Shown here piece by piece: positions 5,770-12,115 of a stretch of DNA of 12,115 nucleotides. The DNA is from DASRRB01 sp036732755 (GTDB lineage Bacteria; Planctomycetota; B15-G4; SIAN01), in assembly GCA_036732755.1 (NCBI GenBank), contig DAINBU010000135.1:1-12115 (forward strand), written 5' to 3'. Both the position numbers and the translations under genes were made by a program. Position 1 is the first letter of the stretch; each line of letters begins with the position of its first letter. The notes beneath the pieces were generated by a model. The model did no database searches and was not told the origin of the DNA. It was given only the letters and a program-made list of their open reading frames with translations.

Positions 5770-6876
5770 TCACTCCTTGTGCGGTGGGATGGAGGGGGGA
5801 ATCGAAGCGGGGGGAGCCGCCGGCGCCGCGGGAGCGAGCTCCTCGCGGATCCAGGCGGTGATGAGCTCTCGGGCCTGCTCGTCGACGACGCGTGTGCCGA
5901 GCGGCGGCATCTGCAGCAGTGGGTCGCGCGTCGCGAGGCGGCGCGCCAGCACGCTGCGGTCGGGATCGCCGGCGGCGACGCGCACTGCGCCCTCGCCGCA
6001 GGCCGCCTTGCACTGGCTCTTCACGTCGAGCGTCGTGGCGAGCGCGGGCGCCGGCGCCGGCGCCGCGGCCGGCGCGTGTGTCGGCGGATGGGCGAGGTCG
6101 AGGCCGAGCTGGCGGAGCGGCCCGCTCTTCTCGCTGCGATTGTGGCAGTGGCCGCAGTTCGCGTGGAGGTAGCCGAGCGCGGCGCGCTCCCGCGGCGTGC
6201 GCGCCGCGATGCGCGGTGGCGCGTCGACGAGCGCCTGCGGCAGGCTCCGGACCAGGCCGCGGCGCACGAGCTCCGCGAGGTCGACGTCGCCGGGACGCGC
6301 CGGCTCGGCGTGGAGGGCGAGGGGGTCGCGGTCGCTCGAGAGCTGTAGCGCGCTGGCGCCGAGGACCGGGCTCGCGCCGGCCTGGTGGCAGGCGACGCAG
6401 TCGTAGCGCGACGGCACGTCGTCGCGCGTGCCGTTCACCGTCCGGGCGGCGCCGCGCACGCCGCGCTCGGGTGCCAGCACGGCGTCGCTCCCGTCCTCGC
6501 TCCAGACGTAGCTCGCGAAGGTCCAGCCGTCGGCGCGGCGCTCGATGAAGCGCGTCTCGACGCGCCGCCCGAACGAGAAGTCCTTCCAGAGCTTCGTGCC
6601 GACCGGGAAGTCCCACGCGTCAGGGCGCGTCGCGTCGATCGTGGTGCCGGGCGGGAGGCGGAGGTAGCGGCACTTGGCCGCGCCGTCCGTCCAGAGCGGG
6701 TATTGCGGCGAGAAGGTCATCACGTCGGCCGCGAGCGTGCCGGCCGCGAAGTCGGCGTAGAGGCCGGTGTCGGCGAGCCGCTTCGGCAGCTCGTCGGCCG
6801 GCGCGCCGAGCAGCGCGATCTGCACGAGCTGCACGAGCTGCACGAGCGGGCCCAGGAGCGTCGCGAGCGTCGTCAT
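5770..6876 (-). CDS. Diheme c-type cytochrome, SO2930/HNE_0200-like
   Basis: The 368-residue protein has two heme motifs, C160-V-A-C163-H164 and C241-G-H-C244-H245, with a likely Met ligand at M323 (LQMPPLGT). Before the hemes, residues about 50 to 135 form a conserved beta-rich region with YPLWTDGA, FPVGTKLWKDF and YVWSEDGSDA. This pattern, with a C-terminal diheme part, matches by eye the family once named HNE_0200 (SO2930 family). Between the second heme and M323 is an Ala/Pro-rich insert plus two more cysteines (C289 and C293), not a normal heme motif. The N-terminus is hydrophobic with three LVQ repeats but lacks basic residues, so the export signal is weak. The ATG at 6876 overlaps the hemerythrin stop as ATGA; a longer start at 6954 would add a basic stretch but overlap more. 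It is expected in the periplasm. Confidence 0.88.
   Translation of the reverse strand: MTTLATLLGPLVQLVQLVQIALLGAPADELPKRLADTGLYADFAAGTLAADVMTFSPQYPLWTDGAAKCRYLRLPPGTTIDATRPDAWDFPVGTKLWKDFSFGRRVETRFIERRADGWTFASYVWSEDGSDAVLAPERGVRGAARTVNGTRDDVPSRYDCVACHQAGASPVLGASALQLSSDRDPLALHAEPARPGDVDLAELVRRGLVRSLPQALVDAPPRIAARTPRERAALGYLHANCGHCHNRSEKSGPLRQLGLDLAHPPTHAPAAAPAPAPALATTLDVKSQCKAACGEGAVRVAAGDPDRSVLARRLATRDPLLQMPPLGTRVVDEQARELITAWIREELAPAAPAAPPASIPPSIPPHKE
6820..6846 (-). repeat. Three tandem 9-bp repeats in the cytochrome signal region
   Basis: CTGCACGAG occurs three times head to tail on the plus strand, which on the coding minus strand gives LVQ three times in residues 11 to 19 of the diheme cytochrome. 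Exact copies at the nucleotide level suggest replication slippage. The unit is a multiple of three, so changes in copy number keep the frame. Confidence 0.9.
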
Positions 6877-7451
6877 GCGGCGTGCCCTGTCGCGATCGCC
6901 TCGAGCGCGCGGCGCTCGGGCCCGTTCACGGCAGGCAGGAGCAGCGCGAACCACTCCTGCATGCGCGCCGGCGGGATCGCGGCGACGACGCGCCCGTGGA
7001 GCTCGACGAGCTCCGCGTCGGTGCGGTGGGCCCAGAGGAGGCGGTTCACTTCGGTCTCCTCGCGCCGCATGTGCAGCAGCTGCTCGGCCACCAGCGTCCC
7101 GAGGGCGTCGTGGAGCCGCCGTCCGAGCGAGAGCCGTTCGACGGGCGGCGCGCCCTCGAGCCGCTCGGCGAGGCGCACCACCTCGTGCTCGAGGCCGCCG
7201 ACACGGGCATGGGCGGCCTGCAGGTCGGCCGCGAGCTCGCCGGAGAGGCGCGCGACCTCGGGCAGGATCTCGCGATCCTCGTGGTCGGCGTGCTCCGACA
7301 GGAAGCCGGAGAGGCGGAGCAGCGCGGCGGCGACGGCGGCGGCCTCCGGCGCCAGCGCGAAGTCGCAGCGTGCGACCTGCTGCATGGCGTCGAAGAGCGC
7401 CGCGCGCAGCGCCTTGTGGACCGGGGTGAAGAGGTCGAAGCGGGTCGTCAT
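6873..7451 (-). CDS. Hemerythrin-like (HHE) domain protein
   Basis: The 192-residue protein has the ligand pattern of a di-iron hemerythrin fold: H12 in PVHKALR, H57-E-D-R-E61 (with H54 nearby), H81 or H89, H127-M-R-R-E131, and H152 in ELHGR. Helical, Ala/Leu-rich stretches lie between them, as in a four-helix bundle. There is no signal peptide, so it is cytoplasmic. Hemerythrin domains bind oxygen, and some relatives handle nitric oxide or iron; which applies here cannot be told. The ATG at 7451 has a strong GAGGAGA site 6 bases upstream, part of a hairpin (7458-7479). A longer frame back to 7523 would read through the hairpin and is not needed. It is the first gene of the minus-strand operon, and its stop overlaps the diheme cytochrome start (ATGA). 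Confidence 0.9.
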   Translation of the reverse strand: MTTRFDLFTPVHKALRAALFDAMQQVARCDFALAPEAAAVAAALLRLSGFLSEHADHEDREILPEVARLSGELAADLQAAHARVGGLEHEVVRLAERLEGAPPVERLSLGRRLHDALGTLVAEQLLHMRREETEVNRLLWAHRTDAELVELHGRVVAAIPPARMQEWFALLLPAVNGPERRALEAIATGHAA

Positions 7452-7457
7452 GTCAGG

Positions 7458-7479
7458 TCTCCTCGTGACGGCGAGGAGA
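7458..7479 (-). promoter_or_regulatory. Hairpin sequestering the ribosome site of the hemerythrin gene
   Basis: Read on the minus strand, TCTCCTCG, a 6-base loop (CCGTCA) and CGAGGAGA form a perfect 8-bp stem. The right arm contains the GAGGAGA ribosome site of the gene starting at 7451, so folding would block initiation there. Because the downstream genes are coupled by overlapping stop and start codons, this may set output for the whole operon. A second pyrimidine-rich stretch (CTTCCTCG) just upstream could pair with the same site as an alternative. Confidence 0.65.
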
Positions 7480-7504
7480 ATCGACGAGGAAGCGACACGG
7501 CGCA

Positions 7505-7544
7505 CCCTAAGAGTCCCTTCCAAGTTTCCTAAGTTGTCCCTAAG
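7505..7544. promoter_or_regulatory. 11-bp phased CCTAAG repeats in the divergent promoter region
   Basis: CCCTAAG at 7505-7511, TCCTAAG at 7527-7533 and CCCTAAG at 7538-7544 are spaced 22 and 11 bp apart. A degenerate copy (CCTTCCAAG) sits at 7516, which completes an 11-bp series. On the minus strand this is CTTAGG-N5-CTTAGG, the layout of operators bound by OmpR/PhoB/PmrA-type response regulators. It is the AT-richest part of the 158-bp region between the hemerythrin and pyruvate kinase genes (7452-7609) and could control either or both. No clear -35/-10 pair is seen; TATGCT at 7575-7580 is a weak candidate -10 for pyruvate kinase. Confidence 0.55.
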
Positions 7545-7609
7545 CGATGCTGCTCGCGCGTGCGACGGGCCGACTATGCTCGGCGCGACGCAGCGACGAG
7601 GGAGGGACG

Positions 7610-9127
7610 ATGCGGCTCGCGAAGATCGTGGCCACGCTCGGTCCGGCCTGCACGGCGCCGGCGCGGCTGCGCGCGATGGTCGAGGCGGGGCTCGACGTCG
7701 GGCGGCTCAACTTCTCGCACGGCGACGCGACCGGCCACGCGCAGGCGGTGAAGGATCTGCGGGCCGCCGCGGCGCAGGTCGGCCGGCCGGTCGCGGTGCT
7801 GCAGGACCTCCAGGGTCCGCGCATCCGGCTCGGCCGCCTCCCCGACGACGCCGTCGTGCTGAGCATCGGCGCGCGCGTCGACCTGGTGCCGGAAGCGGCG
7901 TGGCGGCGAGCCTTCGCGAAGGCGCGCCGCGGCGTCGCGGTCCTGCCGACGACCTACGCGCGGCTCGCTGCCGAGGTGCGCCGCGGCGAGCGCATCCTCC
8001 TGCGCGACGGCACGATCGAGCTGCGCGTCCTGCGCGAGGACGGTCCGCGCGTATCCTGCGTCGTGGTGCGCGGCGGCGAGGTGAAGACCCACACCGGGAT
8101 GAACGTCCCCGACTCGCAGTTGAGCGCGGCAGCGCTCACGCCCAAGGACCGCCGCGACCTCGTGGCCGGCGTGAAGATGGGCGTCGACGCGATCGCGCTC
8201 TCGTTCGTGCGACGCGCCGCCGACGTGGTCGAAGCGAAGGCGCTCCTGCGCAAGCTCGGCAGCGAGGCGCTCGTAGTGGCCAAGATCGAACGTAAGGACG
8301 CGCTCGCCGACCTCGACGCGATCTTGGCGGTGGCGGACGGCGTGATGGTCGCGCGCGGCGACCTCGGCGTCGAGCTCGGGCCCGAAGACGTCCCTCTCAT
8401 CCAGAAGCAGATCATCCGCCACTCGCTGCGGCTGCACACCTTCGTCATCACGGCGACGCAGATGCTCGAGTCGATGGTGACGCAGCCGATGCCGACGCGC
8501 GCCGAGGTCTCCGACGTCGCCAACGCGATCCTCGACGGGACCGACGCGGTGATGCTCTCGGCCGAGACGGCGGCCGGCCGCTTCCCCGTCGAGTCGATCG
8601 CCGCCATGGACCGCATCATCCGGCGCGTCGAGGTCGGCACCCACGGCGAGCTGCCCGGCGGCGTGCCGTCGCACGTGCCGGGCGGCGACCTGATCCACGC
8701 GCTGGCCGGCGCCGCCGTGCGCCTCGCCGAGCAGTCGTGCGCGAAGGTGCTCGTGCCGTTCACGGTGTCGGGGCGGACCGCCTCGGTCCTCGCGACGTGG
8801 CGGCCGCACGTGCCGATCTTCGCCGCCTCCGACCGCGAGCGGAGCTGCCGCCGCCTCTGCTTCTGGCGCGGCGTCCATCCCGGCCGCCTTCCGCGCGCGA
8901 CGAGCCTCGCGCAGATGTACGAAGACGCGACGCGCGACCTGCTGCGCCGCAAGGTCGTGGCGGTCGACGACGTCATCGTCTTCCTCGGCGGCACCGAGCT
9001 CAAGGTCGGCTCCTCGAACACGCTCAAGCTCCACCGCGTGACCGCGAATGAGGCGCGGCGCGCGCGGCGGGCCCGAGGGTTGCGCTCGCGCGTGCCGCTC
9101 CCGGGTCCGCCGCCCCCCCGATCGTGA
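7610..9127 (+). CDS. pyk: Pyruvate kinase
   Basis: The 505-residue enzyme converts phosphoenolpyruvate and ADP to pyruvate and ATP in glycolysis, in the cytoplasm. Recognisable elements, in order, are GRLNFSHG (31-38, with R32 and N34), the QGPRIR segment (68-73), the B domain (about 75 to 165), AKIER (224-228, catalytic K225), VMVARGDLGVEL (245-256), ITATQMLESM (280-289), PTRAEVSDVANAI and DGTDAVMLSAET. A C-terminal domain starts at about residue 360 and includes VPFTVSGRT and FLGGTELKVGSSNTLKL. The last 25 residues are a basic and proline-rich tail after the domain end. The ATG at 7610 is supported by GAGGGAGG just upstream and by the RLAKIVATLGPA start of the fold. A start at 7547 would add unconserved residues. 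Arg71 sits where many homologs have the Glu or Lys that governs K+ dependence. Confidence 0.97.
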   Translation: MRLAKIVATLGPACTAPARLRAMVEAGLDVGRLNFSHGDATGHAQAVKDLRAAAAQVGRPVAVLQDLQGPRIRLGRLPDDAVVLSIGARVDLVPEAAWRRAFAKARRGVAVLPTTYARLAAEVRRGERILLRDGTIELRVLREDGPRVSCVVVRGGEVKTHTGMNVPDSQLSAAALTPKDRRDLVAGVKMGVDAIALSFVRRAADVVEAKALLRKLGSEALVVAKIERKDALADLDAILAVADGVMVARGDLGVELGPEDVPLIQKQIIRHSLRLHTFVITATQMLESMVTQPMPTRAEVSDVANAILDGTDAVMLSAETAAGRFPVESIAAMDRIIRRVEVGTHGELPGGVPSHVPGGDLIHALAGAAVRLAEQSCAKVLVPFTVSGRTASVLATWRPHVPIFAASDRERSCRRLCFWRGVHPGRLPRATSLAQMYEDATRDLLRRKVVAVDDVIVFLGGTELKVGSSNTLKLHRVTANEARRARRARGLRSRVPLPGPPPPRS

Positions 9128-9177
9128 AGCGCCGGTGACGAAAGCTGCGGCGGGATCGCGAGCGGCCAGGAGGTCGC

Positions 9178-12115
9178 GTGGATCGCCCCGCCTCGCATCG
9201 TCTCCGTCGCGGCGCCGCCCGGCTCCTGTCGCAGCTCGTGACGATCGCCGCGACCGCGGCCGGGGCTTTCCTGCAGAGTCCGCCGCCGGAGTCGCCCGCT
9301 CCCGGCCTCGTCCCTCCCGGCCACCCGCTGGCGCGCGCCCAGCAGGCGCTGCTGCGCGGCGACGAATCGGAGGCGCGTCGGGCGCTGGCGGAGGTCGAGG
9401 GCGATCCGAAGCGGGTCGACGAGCTCTCAGCGCTGCGCCCGGAGATCGCGCTGCTGCGCGCGTCGCTCGTGCCGCTCGAAGCGCGCCCCGACGCGCTGCT
9501 CGCGGTCGCCGCCGCCTGGCCCGATTCGCACGCCGCCGACGTGGCGCTCGTGGCGGGCCTGCGCGCGTGGCAGCGGATCCGCGACCAACGCTTCGACGAG
9601 GTCCTGCCGCTCCTGCCGCCGGACCGCGCGCGCGCGACGGTTCCCGAAGCGGCGAACGCGGTCGAGGACGAGCGGCGGACGAAGATGCTCGAAGGCGAGG
9701 CGCAGCGGCTGCTCGCGTTCCAGCTTCTGCTCGAGCCGGAGGCGACGTCGTCCGACCCCGCGCTGCGCGCGCAGGCGAGGGCGCTCCTGCACGAGCTGCA
9801 GACGGCGCAGCACGGCTTCACGCGGCTGCCGGTCGGCGCGGCGCCGCGCCTGCCGTTCCCGCTCTCGGAGCGCGTCCGCGTCCGCATCGAACGGCTCCCG
9901 CCGTCGGAGGGTGACGCCGACCGCTCCGCCAGCGAGCTCGACGTCGACGCCGCGGAGTGGTTCGCGCGTCCCGAGCGTCCGGCGCCGCTCCTCGAGCGGA
10001 CGTTCGATCCGGCGCAGCCGGCGGTCGCGCTGCCCGCGTTGGAGGCCGGCGTCTACGCGCTCGAGATCGAATCGCTCGAGAGCGGCTGGAAGCGTGCGCG
10101 CACGCTGATCGTCTCCGACCTCGAGTTGATCGTGCAGCGGCGCGGGGGGATCTGCTCCGTCCTCGCCCTGATCGACGGGAAGCCCGTCGAGGGCGTCGCC
10201 GTCCGAGCGGCCCCGCGGGCGGCCGTGCGGACCGACGCGAAGGGCGCCTGCGAGCTCCCGGTCTCCGAGGACACCGCGATCGTCGTCGCCCGCCTGCCCG
10301 CGTCCTCCGGCCGCGCCGAGCAGATCGCGTTTGCATTCGCGGACAAGCGCCGAAGTTGGAGCACCCCGACGCGCGAAGCGGCGCACGTCGTCGTGGACGC
10401 GCCCTTCCATCGGCGCGGCGAGAAGGTGCGCGGCCGCGTGGCCGCGCGCGTCTGCGTTCCGGTCGAGTTCCCGGCGCTGGCCGGCGAGCGCGACTGGCGG
10501 CCGGACGTCCGGCCGCTGGCGAACACCGCGCTCGTCGTCCGTCTCTGGCCGCATGCGCGCGAGGAGAAGGTGATCCTGGGGTCGACCGACGAGGACGGCG
10601 TCCTGCTGTTCGAGTGTGCGCTCGCGAGCGATGCGCCGTACGGCAGCGTGCCGCTCGTCGTCGAGCACGTGCTGCCCGCCACCCCGGACCAACCTTCGGA
10701 GACGCTGCAGCTCGCCCGCGAGTCGCTCTTCGCGGTCGAAGCCGTGAAGCGGCCGCCGCTGCTCGTCGACGTCGAGTGGCCCGAGCCCTACACCGGCGGA
10801 TCGGTGCGGCCGCAGGTCGCGGTCGCCGCGACGTTCCCGACCGGCGCCCCGGTCGCGGGCGGCGCCGGTTCGCTCGCCGTCTCCCTCGGATCGTTCACGG
10901 AGCGTCGCGCGTTCACCCTCGACGCCGCGGGCCGCGCCGTCCTGCCGATCGCGTGCGACACGCTCGCGCCCGAGCTCCGCGAGCGATTCCGGAGGTGCGA
11001 GCTCGATCTGCAGATCGTCGCCAGCGACGGAGAGACGGTCGGGAAGTCGAAAGAGCTCCTCTTCACGACCCCTGCGACGGACGAGGAGGAGGCGACGGCC
11101 CCACGGAACCGGGGGCTGCGGCTCTCCACGACGGAATCCCGCAAGGCCGCGGGCGACCGGGTCGAGCTCGCATTGAACGGCCCGCCGCATGGTGCCGTGC
11201 TCCTCACCGCCGGCCGGCTGCAGCCGTGGTGGCGCGACGTCGTCGTGCTCGACGGGAGCGGCGCCGGCCGGACCACGCTGCCGACGCGCGTCGAATGGAC
11301 GCCCGAGGTCGAGGTCGTCGCGTCGATGCTCGCGGAGGGGAGGGAGGAGCCCGACACGGCGTGGCTGCAGATCGAGCTGCCGCCGGCCGCGGCGCCGGTG
11401 ACCGCGGCGCTGCTCGAAGCGGGGGCGCGCGTGCCGCCGCATTCGCGCCAGACGTTCCACTTCGTCACGCGGAACGGCGACGGCATGCCGCGTTCTGCGC
11501 TCGTCGCCGTCGCGGTGGTCGACGAGTCGCTCTACCTGCTCGCCGAGGATCGCACGGGCTCACCGTCGCGGGAGCTTCGGCCGAGGCCGTACGAGGCGGG
11601 GGTCGACGTCGCGCGCTCGCTCGCGGCGCAGAGCCCGTGGACGATCTTCGGCCGCCTCCTGAGCGACGGGGGCGTGCGTTCGCCGCGATCGGGGACGGTG
11701 CAGCCCGGGTTGGGCGGCGGCGGCGCCGCGACTCCGTCCGGCAACCCCGGAGGGCCCGGCGAAGGGATTCCGATCCGCGAGGACTTCCGTCCGATCGCCG
11801 CCTTCTTCGCGAAGGTGCGCAGCGACGCGCAGGGGCGCGGCGAGTTCTCCGTCGACTTCCCCGACGACCTGACGCGCTGGCGCGTGACGCTCGTCGCCAC
11901 GACTCCCGACGGGCTCGGCGAGATCACGCGCGCGAACGTCACGACCGAACGCGACCCGAGCCTGCTCGTGATTCCCCCGCGCTTCCTGCGCTGCGACGAC
12001 CGGATCACCGTCCCGAGCGTCGTTCACTGCACGGCTTGCGGCGCGCGCGCGGCCGAGCTCCGCGCGTACGCGTCGCATGGACTCGAGCTCGTCGCCGGCG
12101 GCCCGACGTCGGCGC
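9178..12115 (+). CDS. Alpha-2-macroglobulin-like protein (5' part; runs off the window)
   Basis: The frame is open from GTG 9178 to the window end (979 codons visible). Family marks are VVVDAPFHRRGEKVRG (about 404-419), like the DRPLYRPGE-type motif of macroglobulin domains; beta-rich repeats with DG/TD turns (LIVQRRGG at about 318, STDEDGVLLF at about 469); VVDESLYLL (about 780-788); and FFAKVRSDAQGRGEFSVDFPDDLTRWRVT (about 872-900), the start of the core A2M domain. These proteins trap proteases, and bacterial ones act in the periplasm. The N-terminus is basic then hydrophobic (SQLVTIAATAAGAFLQ), a probable Sec signal without a lipobox cysteine. AGGAGGT lies 3 bases before the GTG. A Gly/Pro-rich segment (about 842-864) sits where a bait region would be. 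The thioester and receptor-type domains would lie past the window. Spacing of 50 bp after pyruvate kinase suggests possible co-transcription. Confidence 0.9.
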   Translation, partial: MDRPASHRLRRGAARLLSQLVTIAATAAGAFLQSPPPESPAPGLVPPGHPLARAQQALLRGDESEARRALAEVEGDPKRVDELSALRPEIALLRASLVPLEARPDALLAVAAAWPDSHAADVALVAGLRAWQRIRDQRFDEVLPLLPPDRARATVPEAANAVEDERRTKMLEGEAQRLLAFQLLLEPEATSSDPALRAQARALLHELQTAQHGFTRLPVGAAPRLPFPLSERVRVRIERLPPSEGDADRSASELDVDAAEWFARPERPAPLLERTFDPAQPAVALPALEAGVYALEIESLESGWKRARTLIVSDLELIVQRRGGICSVLALIDGKPVEGVAVRAAPRAAVRTDAKGACELPVSEDTAIVVARLPASSGRAEQIAFAFADKRRSWSTPTREAAHVVVDAPFHRRGEKVRGRVAARVCVPVEFPALAGERDWRPDVRPLANTALVVRLWPHAREEKVILGSTDEDGVLLFECALASDAPYGSVPLVVEHVLPATPDQPSETLQLARESLFAVEAVKRPPLLVDVEWPEPYTGGSVRPQVAVAATFPTGAPVAGGAGSLAVSLGSFTERRAFTLDAAGRAVLPIACDTLAPELRERFRRCELDLQIVASDGETVGKSKELLFTTPATDEEEATAPRNRGLRLSTTESRKAAGDRVELALNGPPHGAVLLTAGRLQPWWRDVVVLDGSGAGRTTLPTRVEWTPEVEVVASMLAEGREEPDTAWLQIELPPAAAPVTAALLEAGARVPPHSRQTFHFVTRNGDGMPRSALVAVAVVDESLYLLAEDRTGSPSRELRPRPYEAGVDVARSLAAQSPWTIFGRLLSDGGVRSPRSGTVQPGLGGGGAATPSGNPGGPGEGIPIREDFRPIAAFFAKVRSDAQGRGEFSVDFPDDLTRWRVTLVATTPDGLGEITRANVTTERDPSLLVIPPRFLRCDDRITVPSVVHCTACGARAAELRAYASHGLELVAGGPTSA

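Noticed and set aside
2624..6172. A 1182-codon open frame on the plus strand
   Set aside because: It runs antisense across the serine hydrolase, fusion, PNPOx and cytochrome genes, is extremely Arg/Ala-rich with no recognisable domain, and is a normal by-product of high GC content.
9427..11460. A 677-codon open frame on the minus strand
   Set aside because: It is antisense to the macroglobulin gene, low-complexity Arg-rich, and has no domain, whereas the plus-strand frame shows clear family motifs.
1..12115. CRISPR arrays, tRNA or rRNA genes, transposase genes
   Set aside because: No regularly spaced repeats of CRISPR size, no recognisable tRNA or rRNA sequence, and no transposase-like frame were seen on reading both strands.

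Overview
The window is a piece of a very GC-rich bacterial chromosome with a clearly AT-richer block at its left end. No rRNA or tRNA is visible, so the taxon is an inference. A large bacterial alpha-2-macroglobulin, multi-heme cytochromes with a Cys-X-X-Cys-His motif, GTG starts with strong AGGAGG-type ribosome sites and a planctomycete-flavoured protein in the AT-richer block would fit Planctomycetota, Acidobacteriota or Myxococcota. I cannot decide between them.

Left region (1-1881, genes on the minus strand): I read this as part of an integron gene-cassette array. Three small genes each encode an exported protein: one with a Sec signal peptide and two lipoproteins. Each gene is followed on its own strand by an attC-like site: 1279-1377 complete, 670-770 complete, and 1-57 truncated by the window edge. 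The sites have the expected inverted core sites, imperfectly paired inner arms with extra bases in the L'' arm, and in one case a stop codon inside the R'' core. The array ends on the right at a G/TTAGCC core site at 1876-1882. Beyond that point the composition switches to chromosomal, and no integrase gene is seen, so it looks like a cassette cluster without an adjacent integrase.

Middle region (1984-7451, minus strand): six tightly packed genes run right to left. They are a hemerythrin-domain protein, a diheme cytochrome c, a monoheme cytochrome c, a small flavin-type (PNPOx-fold) protein, a PNPOx-GAF-winged-helix-like fusion protein, and a class C beta-lactamase-fold serine hydrolase. Two junctions are 4-base overlaps (hemerythrin/diheme cytochrome and PNPOx/fusion). 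The TGA of the diheme cytochrome lies 6 bases before the ATG of the monoheme cytochrome, inside its ribosome-site region. This points to one translationally coupled redox operon. The ribosome site of its first gene is locked into an 8-bp perfect hairpin.

A 158-bp divergent intergenic region (7452-7609) carries CCTAAG repeats phased at 11 bp, which resemble an operator for an OmpR/PhoB-type regulator. To its right, on the plus strand, lie pyruvate kinase (7610-9127) and a large alpha-2-macroglobulin-like protein (9178 to the window end, incomplete). The two are 50 bp apart with no visible terminator, so they may be co-transcribed.

Functionally, the middle operon looks like a periplasmic electron-transfer pair (two cytochromes) with cytoplasmic di-iron and flavin-type sensors or enzymes. 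The fusion protein could be its regulator. That working model is inference from domains and gene order.
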